DNA of 16,116 nt from DATBFX01 sp036558305 (GCA_036558305.1 DATBFX010000372.1:1-16116), one strand, 5' to 3'; positions 1 through 7,449 are shown, numbered from the stretch's first letter. Numbers and translations are program-made. The notes: generated by a model from the sequence alone, not told the origin.

Positions 1-453
1 CATCTCGATCGGCGCCCGGATCTCGACCGACCCAACAACTCGGCACTCGGATCATTCCGACTTGAGGCCGCCCTCCGCTCATATCGTGAGCCCGTCCACT
101 GGTTTTGAGCCACGGCGGCGAGGACCGCACGGTTTGATCAGAAGCCACCACCGGTGACGGTCGCGGCCGCCCCTTGATGCGCGCCCTGACCCGCTCCCGC
201 CTCCCCTCCTGGGAGTCGACAAGGAACTTCGGCAATATCGCCCTCCATCTCCCACCCGGTCGGCTTCGGGTGCGCGCCAAAGTAGTCCTTCCGCCACGGT
301 CCTATCAGGTCCTCGATGTGCTCCCGGTCCGCCTGTCGACACCTACGAAATCAATTTGGCAACAATGTCGTGACGATGTGAGAGCGGTCCCTTCTCCTCC
401 CCAACCCAGTATCGATCTCGAAACGCGTCCGTACAGGATTGACATTGGATCAT
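1..453 (-). pseudogene. Decayed minus-strand gene remnant, running off the left edge
   Basis: No intact frame covers this stretch, but protein-like segments appear in succession on the minus strand in different frames. An ATG at 453 opens a 36-codon frame beginning MIQCQSCTDAF and ending at TAG 343-345. From about 350 to 235 a second frame reads REHIEDLIGPWRKDYFGAHP and then GWEMEGDIA. From about 230 a third frame reads FLVDSQEGRRERVRARIKG and stays open to base 1. The second and third segments end most codons in G or C, as the real genes here do; the first much less so. The simplest reading is one small gene with two frame changes. The CQSC at the start could be half of a zinc ribbon. I do not recognise the family. 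Independent chance frames remain possible, especially for the first and the far-left parts. Confidence 0.3.
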
Positions 454-466
454 TTGTTCTGATAAG
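439..466 (+). promoter_or_regulatory. Sigma70-like promoter
   Basis: TTGACA (439-444, full match to the -35 consensus) and GATAAG (461-466, four of six to the -10 consensus) are separated by 16 bases, in a locally AT-rich patch of otherwise GC-rich DNA. Transcription would start near 473 and run rightward into the hairpin-rich stretch up to ilvD. No plus-strand gene follows, so the product would be non-coding. It overlaps the decayed minus-strand gene, so chance occurrence is possible. Confidence 0.4.
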
Positions 467-472
467 ATCCGC

Positions 473-800
473 TCCAAGCTGTCACCTCCCGGTACGGGTG
501 GGCGGGCATGGGCAGGCAGAGAACCCGCCCAGGACCGACCACCTGCGCTCGGAGAAGCCAACGGTCCCGGCCGCACACGCCGGTCACCACGTGCCCCTCC
601 CCGTCGCCGGGCAGCAGACCAACCCCTGCCCCGTGCCGAACCAGGCTCCATGTCCCGTCGCCCGTTCGCGGCGCTCCCTTCACGGACGCGCCGGCCCAGG
701 ACGCCGGAACGAATAAGACCGAGCCCCCGAGGCCTCTCACCGCCCGGGTTTCCAAGAGGAACCCAGGCGGTCAAGCCCGACCGGGAGGGAAACACTCACC
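473..800 (+). ncRNA. Candidate structured non-coding RNA, class unknown
   Basis: About 330 bases without a convincing reading frame follow a good promoter. The ends can pair: 485-493 (CCTCCCGGT) is complementary to 780-788, and the helix continues past a one-base bulge with 495-498 against 776-779. Inside are local stems 500-506/524-530 (7 bp), 532-537/562-567 (6 bp), 609-614/626-631 (6 bp) and 740-750/760-770 (11 positions, one mismatch, 9-base loop). I looked for the conserved cores of RNase P RNA, tmRNA and SRP RNA on both strands and did not find them. GC-rich DNA gives many chance stems, so the strand and the existence of the RNA rest mainly on the promoter and the closing helix. Confidence 0.3.
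740..770 (-). terminator. Strong hairpin downstream of ilvD, possible terminator
   Basis: CCGCCCGGGTT (740-750) and AACCCAGGCGG (760-770) form an 11-position stem with one mismatch and a 9-base loop, beginning 35 bases beyond the ilvD stop. There is no T-run on either side, so it is not a classical intrinsic terminator. It may protect the ilvD mRNA 3' end, or belong to the candidate RNA read from the other strand. Confidence 0.35.
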
Positions 801-804
801 GCCA

Positions 805-2571
805 TTACACCAGAGGCCGCGTCACCGCCCCCTGATCCGCCTGCGACACCAACGCCGCGTATTTCGCCAACACGCCCGAGGTGTACCGCGGTTCCGGTTG
901 CGTCCATCCGGCGAGGCGACGCCGGATCTCCTCATCGGAAACATCGACATTGAGTCCGCGGTTGTCGACGTCGATCACGATCGCGTCGCCCTCCCGCACC
1001 GCCGCCAGCGGCCCGCCGACGAACGCCTCCGGCGCCACGTGCCCGACCATCAACCCCTTGGTGGCGCCGCTGAAACGACCGTCGGTCACGAGCGCCACCG
1101 TGTCGCCGAGTCCCTGCCCGACGATACCGGCGGTGATCGCCAGCATCTCCTGCATCCCCGGTCCGCCCCTCGGCCCCTCGTAGCGGATCACCACCACGTC
1201 GCCATCGTTGATCTGCCGCCCGTAGACGGCCTCCAATGCCGCGTGCTCCGAGTCGAAGACGCGGGCCGGTCCCTTGTGGTAGTTCCGCTCGTACCCGAAG
1301 AGCTTCACGACCGCCCCGTCCGGCGCGATGTTGCCCTTGAGGATGACCAGCCCGCCCGAATCCTTCAGCGGCTTCTCGACGGTGACCACCACGTCCTGCC
1401 CCGGCGTCTCGTGCGCATCCTGTGCTTCTTCTGCAAAGGTGACACCACTCGCGGTCAATAGATCGCCGCGCAGTTTCCCGCCCGCGATCAGGCGTTGCGC
1501 GACCAGCGGCGTGCCGCCGGCCCGATCGAGATCGGCGGCGGCGTAGCGCCCGCCCGGCATCAAGTCGCAGATCAACGGGGTGCGACGGGAAATCTCGTCG
1601 AAGTCGTCGATCGTCAGGGGCACCCCGCACTCGCGCGCCAGCGCCAGCAGGTGCAGCACCGCGTTGGTCGAACCGCCGCTGCCGGCGACGCCGGCAATCG
1701 CGTTCTCGAACGCCTCGCGCGTCAGGATGTCGCGCGGCCGGATTCCCCGCCGCAACACCTCCATGATCAACTGACCGGCGCGGCGACCGATCTCCATCTT
1801 GCGCGGATTGACGACGCTCCCGTTCGTCCCCTCGCCCGCCGCCTGCTGCTCGAAGGAAACGGCCGGCGGCGAGGCGGTCCCGAGCGGCGAGAGCCCGATG
1901 AACTCCATCGCCATCGCCATCGTGTTGGCGGTGTACTGCCCGCCGCAGGCGCCGTGGGTCGGGCAGGCGTTGTTCTCGATCCCCTTGAGGTCGTCCAGAC
2001 TCATCCGGCCGGCCTTGTAGGCACCGATCGCCTCGTAGACCGTGCGAACCGTCGCCTCCTTGCCGTTGTACTCCCCCGGCAGGATGGTGCCGCCGTAGAT
2101 CAGGAAACCGGGGATGTTGAGCCGCGCCAGCGCGATCGAAAGTCCCGGCAGGGTCTTGTCGCAGGCGCCGAGTCCGATCACGGCGTCGAACATGTGGCCG
2201 CGCCCGACAAGCTCGACCGAATCGGCGATCAGCTCGCGCGAGATGAGGGACGTTTTCATCCCCTCGGTGCCCATCGTCACGCCGTCGGAGATGGCGACCG
2301 TGTTCATCTCCATCGGCGTCCCGCCCGCGGCCTTGACGCCCTCCTTCACGGCGTGGGCGAGGGTGCGCAGCCCGAAGTTGCAGGGCATGGTCTCGATCCA
2401 GGTATTGGCGATCAAGACCATCGGTTTCTGCAGGTCCTCGTCGGTCAGCCCGATCCCCTTCAGCATCGCCCGCGCCCCGGCGCGCTCGACCCCGTCGAGG
2501 ATGTTCTTGCTCATGTGCCGCACGTCGAAGGCGCCGTGCCCGTTCTTGCCGTTTGTGCTCGCTCCAGCCAT
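805..2571 (-). CDS. ilvD: Dihydroxy-acid dehydratase
   Basis: This enzyme dehydrates 2,3-dihydroxy-isovalerate and 2,3-dihydroxy-3-methylvalerate to the 2-keto acids in valine, leucine and isoleucine synthesis; it is cytoplasmic and uses an Fe-S cluster and Mg2+. The 588-residue product has the family's usual length apart from a short N-terminal extension before FDVRHMSKNILDG. Cluster-ligand cysteines appear in TMPCNFG (C64), GACDKTLPG (C137) and CPTHGACGG (C209). The C-terminal signature TDGRFSGATKGLMVGH is intact. I chose the ATG at 2571 because GGGGGA lies four bases upstream; ATGs at 2583 and 2682 are in frame. It lies downstream of the Uma2 gene on the same strand with a spacer of about 170 bases, so it probably has its own promoter, though I saw no clear one. 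No other ilv or leu gene is in the window. Confidence 0.95.
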   Translation of the reverse strand: MAGASTNGKNGHGAFDVRHMSKNILDGVERAGARAMLKGIGLTDEDLQKPMVLIANTWIETMPCNFGLRTLAHAVKEGVKAAGGTPMEMNTVAISDGVTMGTEGMKTSLISRELIADSVELVGRGHMFDAVIGLGACDKTLPGLSIALARLNIPGFLIYGGTILPGEYNGKEATVRTVYEAIGAYKAGRMSLDDLKGIENNACPTHGACGGQYTANTMAMAMEFIGLSPLGTASPPAVSFEQQAAGEGTNGSVVNPRKMEIGRRAGQLIMEVLRRGIRPRDILTREAFENAIAGVAGSGGSTNAVLHLLALARECGVPLTIDDFDEISRRTPLICDLMPGGRYAAADLDRAGGTPLVAQRLIAGGKLRGDLLTASGVTFAEEAQDAHETPGQDVVVTVEKPLKDSGGLVILKGNIAPDGAVVKLFGYERNYHKGPARVFDSEHAALEAVYGRQINDGDVVVIRYEGPRGGPGMQEMLAITAGIVGQGLGDTVALVTDGRFSGATKGLMVGHVAPEAFVGGPLAAVREGDAIVIDVDNRGLNVDVSDEEIRRRLAGWTQPEPRYTSGVLAKYAALVSQADQGAVTRPLV

Positions 2572-2740
2572 TGCGTCCCCCATCGATCCTTGACACGCCG
2601 GGGCCGCGGTCCGCGGATGAACCCGGTTCGTACCCTGCACTCCCGCATTCGTGAGTGTCGCACAGACGGCACGATCGTTCATCCGGTCCGCTTGTGGGAA
2701 ACCGAGACCGTTTCACATCGTCTGGCTATCGCCGTCTGTC

Positions 2741-3316
2741 TCAATCGCGAGGCTGCCCGCTTCGGCGCGGTTCTTTGAAGATGGATCGCACGGCGAGGCG
2801 GAATCCGGGCAACACGTGTTCGCCGTCGAGGACATCGCCGACGTGCAGCGTTGCGGGCTCCTGTCCGGGGCGGTGGACGGCGACCGTTTGCGACAAGCGC
2901 CAGACCACCCAAACGAGCCGGCTGCCGGCCGCGAGATAGCGCCGGACCTTGTCGGCCACGTCGTCAGGGGTATTCGAGAGTGAGGCGACTTCGACCGCGA
3001 GATCGGGCGCTCCCTCAAAGAAACTCTGGGAATCGTGATTCACCGGAATGCGGTCGATCCGAAGAAATGCGACGTCGGGAGCGACCACGGTCTCCCTGAA
3101 GCCGGGGAGTTTGAAGCCGCCATCCGCGCCGAAGACTTCGCCCAGGTCGTGTTCTTCGACAAACGCGAAGAGTGGAGAAGAGCTCCGAACAGCGATCCGA
3201 CTCGGGTCATCGAAACACGGCGCCACTCTCCGCAACTCCCCGTCGATGAGCTCATACGGAGCGTCGGGCCCCATCGCGGCCAGATCCGCGGCGGTGTAAA
3301 ACCGTGTCGCAACCAT
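2741..3316 (-). CDS. Uma2 family endonuclease, copy 1
   Basis: The 191-residue product belongs to the Uma2/DUF820 family, a PD-(D/E)XK nuclease fold common in Cyanobacteria and Chloroflexota whose cellular role is largely unknown. Visible motifs are YELIDGEL (21-28), APDVAFLR with D81, PDLAVEV (104-110) supplying D105 and E109, and a helix with K123 before AAGSRLVWVVW. The active-site set looks complete. GAGAGG seven bases before the ATG at 3316 is a good ribosome site. The N-terminal 29 residues match copy 2 exactly, and the DNA is nearly identical there, while the rest has diverged. The gene is not part of a recognisable restriction or toxin system; nearby are copy 2 upstream and ilvD downstream. 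Confidence 0.88.
   Translation of the reverse strand: MVATRFYTAADLAAMGPDAPYELIDGELRRVAPCFDDPSRIAVRSSSPLFAFVEEHDLGEVFGADGGFKLPGFRETVVAPDVAFLRIDRIPVNHDSQSFFEGAPDLAVEVASLSNTPDDVADKVRRYLAAGSRLVWVVWRLSQTVAVHRPGQEPATLHVGDVLDGEHVLPGFRLAVRSIFKEPRRSGQPRD
3231..3316 (-). repeat. Near-identical 86-bp direct repeat, unit 1 (5' end of Uma2 copy 1)
   Basis: Bases 3231-3316 and 4141-4226 match at 84 of 86 positions; the two differences fall together in the codons for residues 18-19. Similarity drops sharply after the repeat. Each unit covers the first 29 codons of its Uma2 gene and ends at the ATG. Confidence 0.85.
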
Positions 3317-3362
3317 GACTCGACCTCTCTATGTCACGCGACCAAGCGCCGGTCATCCAAGG

Positions 3363-3632
3363 TCAATCGCCAGCGTCGGTCACCCCGAGCGGTGGACGAC
3401 GATGCCGCTCGCTGCACTTCCCGATGAGATCGACAGAGAGTTTGCGCTCGCTTCTGTTCTCGTCGATCCCTCCCACGAATTCGACGAGCTCCCGACCTTC
3501 CGTGGCCTCATCCTCTACGTTTTGCTCCAGCCAAGAGTCGAGGAGCGCGATGAGCGGCTGGTTCCGTTCAAGCTGTCGTCACTGCCCCTCTTCGTCCAAC
3601 CGGATGTCCCGCTGGACCGCTCGATCCGCCAT
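3363..3632 (-). pseudogene. Small hydrophilic ORF broken by an in-frame TGA
   Basis: An ATG at 3632, twelve bases after the stop of Uma2 copy 2 and preceded by GGGAG at a suitable distance, opens a frame that meets TGA (3579-3581) at codon 18. The same frame then stays open for 71 codons to TGA 3363-3365. The continuation reads RNQPLIALLDSWLEQNVEDE and later DENRSERKLSVDL. This resembles small acidic proteins I associate with Cyanobacteria and Chloroflexota (RNQ-x2-I-x-LL-x-SWL, then DENR), but that memory is unverified. The likely reading is a small gene translationally coupled to Uma2 and inactivated by a nonsense change. Readthrough, or a non-ATG restart after the stop, cannot be excluded, though no good start codon is visible there. 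Confidence 0.45.
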
Positions 3633-3644
3633 CTGCCTACTCCC

Positions 3645-4226
3645 TCAACCTTCCGGTGCCCCAGCGCTCTCAAGGCCGCGAAAGACGTCGGCCACCGCGA
3701 TCCTGAATCCGGGGACGACGTCCTCGCCATCGAGGGACTCGTGCCGACCCAACTCAACGGGCGCCTGCCCCAGCCGGTGAACGGCGACCGTTCGCCGGAG
3801 CGGACGAACGTGCCAAACCATTCGCGTACCGGCACGCAAAAGGCGAGCGATCTTCTCGGCCACATCGCGGGGTTCATCGGAAATCGACTCGACCTCCACC
3901 GCCAGATCGGGCGCGCCCGGAAAATACTCTTGAAAATCGTAACCGCGAGGGATTCGCTCCCGTCGAACGAACGCAACGTCAGGCGAAACCACCGTCTCGC
4001 GTTGCCCAGGGACAGAGAGCCTGAATCCACCGTCCGCGCCGAAGAGGACGCCCAGGTCACGAGTATCCACGTACTGGAAAAGGTAACCATTGATGCGGGA
4101 GCCAACGCGACTCGATTCACCGAAACAAGGGCTCACCTCGCGCAACTCCCCGTCGATGAGCTCATACGGAGCATCCGGCCCCATCGCGGCCAGATCCGCG
4201 GCGGTGTAAAACCGTGTCGCAACCAT
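3645..4226 (-). CDS. Uma2 family endonuclease, copy 2
   Basis: This 193-residue paralogue of the next gene downstream has the same Uma2 nuclease layout: YELIDGEL near residue 21, SPDVAFVR with D83, PDLAVEV (106-112) with D107 and E111, and K125 in the helix before RAGTRMVW. Residues 1-29 equal copy 1; beyond that roughly half of the residues agree. AGGGA seven bases before the ATG at 4226 is a good ribosome site. It is divergent from the serine hydrolase gene across about 150 bases, which should hold promoters for both, but I could not assign boxes with confidence. The gene is followed directly by a broken small ORF. The biological target of this family is not established. Confidence 0.88.
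   Translation of the reverse strand: MVATRFYTAADLAAMGPDAPYELIDGELREVSPCFGESSRVGSRINGYLFQYVDTRDLGVLFGADGGFRLSVPGQRETVVSPDVAFVRRERIPRGYDFQEYFPGAPDLAVEVESISDEPRDVAEKIARLLRAGTRMVWHVRPLRRTVAVHRLGQAPVELGRHESLDGEDVVPGFRIAVADVFRGLESAGAPEG
4141..4226 (-). repeat. Near-identical 86-bp direct repeat, unit 2 (5' end of Uma2 copy 2)
   Basis: This is the partner of 3231-3316, offset by 910 bases in the same orientation. Upstream DNA beyond the ATG is not conserved between the two, so the repeat is confined to coding sequence. Confidence 0.85.
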
Positions 4227-4377
4227 GGTCCGATCCCTCGCACCCAGACCACCGCTCGGTGCCGAACCGAGGGCGCGTGCGGTGGTCGCTCTGGCTCACA
4301 CTGTACCATTCCCTGCCTATTCATCGCGCATCGTCAATCGCTTCTCGGTCGATTGGCGAACATCAGGAGCTTTTCTC

Positions 4378-6012
4378 ATGCCGTCTTTTGACGACGCCAT
4401 TAACCGCCTGACCACGATGGTTCCTGCGCAGATGCGCGCCGACGCCACACCCGGTCTCGCGCTCGCCGTCACCGATCGGGAACGCCTCCTCCACACCGCT
4501 CCATTCGGCCACGCCGACATCGCGGCGCAGGCCCCGATCACCCCCGAGACCCTCTTCGAGATCGGCTCGATCGGCAAGTCCTTCGCGGCGATCGTTGTGC
4601 TCCAACTCCAGGAAGAAGGGCGCCTCGACGTCACCGCGTCCGTCACCGACTACATCCCCTGGTTTCAGATTCGGTCATCCTTCGAGCCGATCACCCTCCA
4701 CCACTTGCTCAGTCACACGGCCGGCATCACCTGCGGCGTCGACTTCAGCCCCGAGGCGATCTACCAGATCTGGTCGCTGCGCGAGACCGACGCCACCGCC
4801 CCGCCTGGCACCTTCTTTCACTACTCCAATCTCGGCTACAAGATTCTGGGTCACGTCGTGGAACGGGTGACCGGCGAGCGCTTCCCGGACGTCGTCCAAA
4901 CCCGCATTTTCGACCCGCTTGGCATGACGAGCGCCGTACCGGAGGTCACCCACGCTCTCCGTCCCCGGCTCGCCGTCGGGTACGCGCCGCTCTTCGACGA
5001 TCGGCCCTGGCTCCCGCGCCATCCTCTCGTTCCCGCCAACTGGCTCGAAGCAGAGACGGCCGACGGCAGTCTCGTCATGACTGCCGCCGACCTGGCAACC
5101 TACCTCCGCATGCTCCTCAATCGCGGCGCCTACCCCGGCGGTCGCCTGCTCTCACCGCGGAGTTTCGACCTCCTTACGCAGCGTGCGATCGAAGTCGCTC
5201 GCGATCCCGAACCGGCCTACTACGGCTACGGTCTCGGCAGCTTCGACGTCGGCGGCCACGCCTACCTCGGTCACGGCGGCGGCATGGTCGGCTACTTTGC
5301 TGGGATGGTCGGTGATCTCGAAACCGGACTCGGCGCCGTCGTCCTCGTCAACGGCCCAGGCAGTCCCAATCTGCTTGCCCGGAACATCGTCGATCTGTTT
5401 CGGGCGGTGGCCAGTGGAACGGAGCCGCCCGATCTCCCATCTAGCGGCACCGACGACACGGTCGAACACGCCGGCGACTTCGCGGGAACCTACCGCAGCC
5501 CGGACCAGACCTTGACCGTTCGCGCCGCCGACGGTCGCCTGTCGCTGGAGCACGAAGGTGCAGATCTCCCGCTCGTCCCCTACGGCACCGACGCCTTCGT
5601 GGCCGATCACCCGGCGTTCGATGGCTACGCGCTCGTCTTCGGACGAAGCGATGACCACGTCGTCGAACTGTTCCACGGTGCGGGTTGGCTGGTGAATGAA
5701 CGCTACGACGGCCCAACAACCTTCGATTTTCCACCGGGATGGCACGCCTTCCCCGGGCGCTATCGCTCGCATAATCCCTGGCTGCCCATGTTCGTCGTCG
5801 TACTGCGGAAGGGCGAACTCTGGCAAATCATGCCCACCGGCGCCGACGGTTTCGCCGCCGAGCAACCCCTGGTCCCCCTCCCCGATGGTTCCTTCCGCGT
5901 CGGCAGAGATGAACGCGGTCCGGAGCGTCTCCGCTTCGACACGATCGTCGACGGTCTGGCGGTTCGGGCCAACCTCTCCGGCGGAGATTACTATCGAGTC
6001 GGTTCCGCTTGA
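4378..6012 (+). CDS. Serine hydrolase, beta-lactamase/class C family
   Basis: The 544-residue protein has the class C beta-lactamase/DD-peptidase fold (Pfam Beta-lactamase): SIGK (64-67) carries the nucleophile and lysine, YSN (149-151) the general-base motif, and HGG (299-301) the third motif. Members include esterases and D-aminopeptidases; the substrate cannot be told from sequence, and antibiotic resistance should not be assumed. After about residue 360 come two similar beta-rich segments starting AGTYRSPDQ and PGRYRSHNPW, like C-terminal lipocalin-type accessory domains. No signal peptide or membrane segment is visible, so it looks cytoplasmic. The ATG at 4378 has AGGAG eight bases upstream. 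The frame is open further upstream, but the added 51 codons contain no domain and overlap the divergent promoter region. Confidence 0.9.
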   Translation: MPSFDDAINRLTTMVPAQMRADATPGLALAVTDRERLLHTAPFGHADIAAQAPITPETLFEIGSIGKSFAAIVVLQLQEEGRLDVTASVTDYIPWFQIRSSFEPITLHHLLSHTAGITCGVDFSPEAIYQIWSLRETDATAPPGTFFHYSNLGYKILGHVVERVTGERFPDVVQTRIFDPLGMTSAVPEVTHALRPRLAVGYAPLFDDRPWLPRHPLVPANWLEAETADGSLVMTAADLATYLRMLLNRGAYPGGRLLSPRSFDLLTQRAIEVARDPEPAYYGYGLGSFDVGGHAYLGHGGGMVGYFAGMVGDLETGLGAVVLVNGPGSPNLLARNIVDLFRAVASGTEPPDLPSSGTDDTVEHAGDFAGTYRSPDQTLTVRAADGRLSLEHEGADLPLVPYGTDAFVADHPAFDGYALVFGRSDDHVVELFHGAGWLVNERYDGPTTFDFPPGWHAFPGRYRSHNPWLPMFVVVLRKGELWQIMPTGADGFAAEQPLVPLPDGSFRVGRDERGPERLRFDTIVDGLAVRANLSGGDYYRVGSA

Positions 6013-6139
6013 GCAGACCGTACCTCTCAGTGCGACAATCCCGGCCGCGCCAAGCGCGGAAAGCATTGGCGACGGGGTATGTCCGACTACTCGCCGACTC
6101 GCAAGAACTGCGATTCGCATCACCGAGAGCCGTCATCCA

Positions 6140-7003
6140 ATGCGCGCACCCACCTTCGGCATCCAGACCATCCCCAACCGTCCCTACGCCGACCTCGTGG
6201 CCCAGTGGCGCGACTGCGAGGCGCTCGGCTTCGACAGCCTCTGGCTCCCCGACCACTTCGTGCCCGTCTTTCGCCCGGAACTGCCGTTCTTCGAGACCTG
6301 GACGCTCCTCGCCGGTCTCACCACCGTCACCTCGCGCGTCCGCGTCGGCGTCCTCGTCAGTTGCAACACCTTTCGCCACCCTGCCCTGCTCGCCAAACAG
6401 GCGGCCACGGTCGACCACATCTCCGGTGGCCGGCTCGAACTCGGTCTCGGCGCCGGCTGGGTCGAGTTCGAGCACCGCATGTTCGGGTTGCGCTATCCGG
6501 ACGACGGCGAGCGCGTCGCCATGTTCCGCGAAGCGGTCGAGGTCGTCGACCGGCTCCTCCGCAACGACGTGACCTCGTTCGACGGCACGCACTACCACCT
6601 CCGCGTGGCGCCGTTTCGCCCCGCGCCCGTCCAGCGGCCTCGACCTCCCTTGACGCTGGCCGCCAACGGTCCCCAGATGCTCCGATTCATCGCGCCCTAT
6701 GCCGATCGCTGGAACTCGCTGGGCACCGCGGAGCAACTCCGGGAACGCGGTGCGCGCCTCGACGATGCCTGCGCCGCGATCGGCCGCAACCCGCGCGAGA
6801 TCCTCCGCTCGGTCCTCTACGTCGCGGCGATCATGACCGCCGAACACCCCTGGGACTCGCTCGACGCCTTCCGCGACTTCGTCGGCCGCTACCGCGACGC
6901 CGGCATCGAGGAGTTCCTGCTCCAACCCCCGCCCGACGAGAAGCGCGCCGTCTTCGAACGGATCGCCCTTGACGTCATTCCCTCCCTCCGCAACAGCAGC
7001 TGA
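6140..7003 (+). CDS. LLM-class flavin-dependent (probably F420) oxidoreductase
   Basis: The 287-residue product is a luciferase-like TIM-barrel oxidoreductase. It opens with the first beta strand FGIQTIPN, then WLPDHF (35-40), VGVLVSCNTFRHPALLAKQAAT, and the nucleotide-phosphate-binding HISGGRLELGLGAGW (93-107), followed by EFEHRMFG. Family members use F420 or FMN to oxidise or reduce varied organic substrates; the substrate here is unknown. The ATG at 6140 starts directly at the first strand, although only a weak purine-rich GAGAG precedes it. The frame extends upstream, but those residues are not domain-like. It follows the serine hydrolase by 127 bases on the same strand and may be cotranscribed with it. 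Confidence 0.88.
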   Translation: MRAPTFGIQTIPNRPYADLVAQWRDCEALGFDSLWLPDHFVPVFRPELPFFETWTLLAGLTTVTSRVRVGVLVSCNTFRHPALLAKQAATVDHISGGRLELGLGAGWVEFEHRMFGLRYPDDGERVAMFREAVEVVDRLLRNDVTSFDGTHYHLRVAPFRPAPVQRPRPPLTLAANGPQMLRFIAPYADRWNSLGTAEQLRERGARLDDACAAIGRNPREILRSVLYVAAIMTAEHPWDSLDAFRDFVGRYRDAGIEEFLLQPPPDEKRAVFERIALDVIPSLRNSS

Positions 7004-7009
7004 ACTGTC

Positions 7010-7030
7010 CCGCCTTCCGCCTTCCGCCCT
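7010..7030. repeat. Three heptamer repeats (CCGCCTT)
   Basis: CCGCCTT occurs at 7010-7016 and 7017-7023, with CCGCCCT at 7024-7030. The array starts just past the oxidoreductase stop codon. It shares the 7-base period, but not the sequence, of two other intergenic arrays in this window. Confidence 0.7.
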
Positions 7031-7117
7031 CTCCCGCCCACTATACTTCCCTCCCATATTGGCGCGGTTGCGTTCGCGACTCGGGTTCGCGGCGGTCCGT
7101 GCCGTCGGGACACCACC

Positions 7118-7369
7118 GTGGACCTCGTCTCAATCATCGACCTGATCTTCACCGTCTTGACCATCGCCGTCATCGGCCGAGCACTGCTTTCCTGGTTCGA
7201 CCCGGGGATGCGCTCCACCATCGCCCGCCTCCTCGTCGACGTCACCGAGCCGATCGTCGGCCCCATCCGGCGCGTCGTTCCCTCGGTCGGGATGCTCGAC
7301 ATCTCGCCGATCATCGCGCTCATCCTCCTCCAAATCCTGCGCCGTCTTCTGGTCTCCGCCGTCGGCTGA
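7118..7369 (+). CDS. YggT family integral membrane protein
   Basis: This 83-residue protein has the YggT layout: a hydrophobic segment at about residues 3-23 ending RALLSWF, the conserved stretch VTEPIVGPIRRVVPSVG, then LDISPIIALILLQIL as the second membrane segment (about 60-78). Family members sit in the cytoplasmic membrane; roles in cell shape, osmotic tolerance and division-site or organelle positioning have been proposed, but the molecular function is unsettled. Start is GTG at 7118 with GGGA seven bases upstream. In many bacteria yggT sits near sepF/ftsZ or proC; here it is between an oxidoreductase and a dipeptidase, so context adds nothing. Confidence 0.88.
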   Translation: MDLVSIIDLIFTVLTIAVIGRALLSWFDPGMRSTIARLLVDVTEPIVGPIRRVVPSVGMLDISPIIALILLQILRRLLVSAVG

Positions 7370-7388
7370 GCCCGGTCGTCGCCGTCCT

Positions 7389-7417
7389 TTGTTACCATCC
7401 CGCCACGGACGTATGAG
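7389..7417 (+). promoter_or_regulatory. Possible promoter for the M20 dipeptidase gene
   Basis: TTGTTA (7389-7394) and TATGAG (7412-7417) each match four of six consensus bases and are 17 bases apart. They lie in the 80-base gap before the dipeptidase gene and would give a leader of about 26 bases containing the ribosome site GGAGGGGAG (7432-7440). Confidence 0.35.
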
Positions 7418-7449
7418 ACGCACGCCGACGTGGAGGGGAGACGGGCACA

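Noticed and set aside
473..800. RNase P RNA, tmRNA or SRP RNA
   Set aside because: The conserved GAGGAAAGTC core of RNase P RNA, a tmRNA tag and tRNA-like end, and the SRP helix 8 motif are all absent on both strands.
932..2716. 594-codon minus-strand frame overlapping ilvD in another frame
   Set aside because: It is an Arg/Gly-rich out-of-frame shadow of ilvD with no motifs.
1495..2778. Long plus-strand open frame opposite ilvD
   Set aside because: It lies wholly antisense to an ilvD gene with all its signature motifs; long antisense frames are common in GC-rich coding DNA and the translation resembles no protein.
4225..4377. Upstream extension of the serine hydrolase
   Set aside because: The extra 51 codons have no domain and overlap the region needed for divergent promoters; the ATG at 4378 has a good ribosome site.
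5696..6139. N-terminal extension of the LLM oxidoreductase
   Set aside because: It overlaps the serine hydrolase in another frame, and the barrel's first strand begins right after the ATG at 6140.
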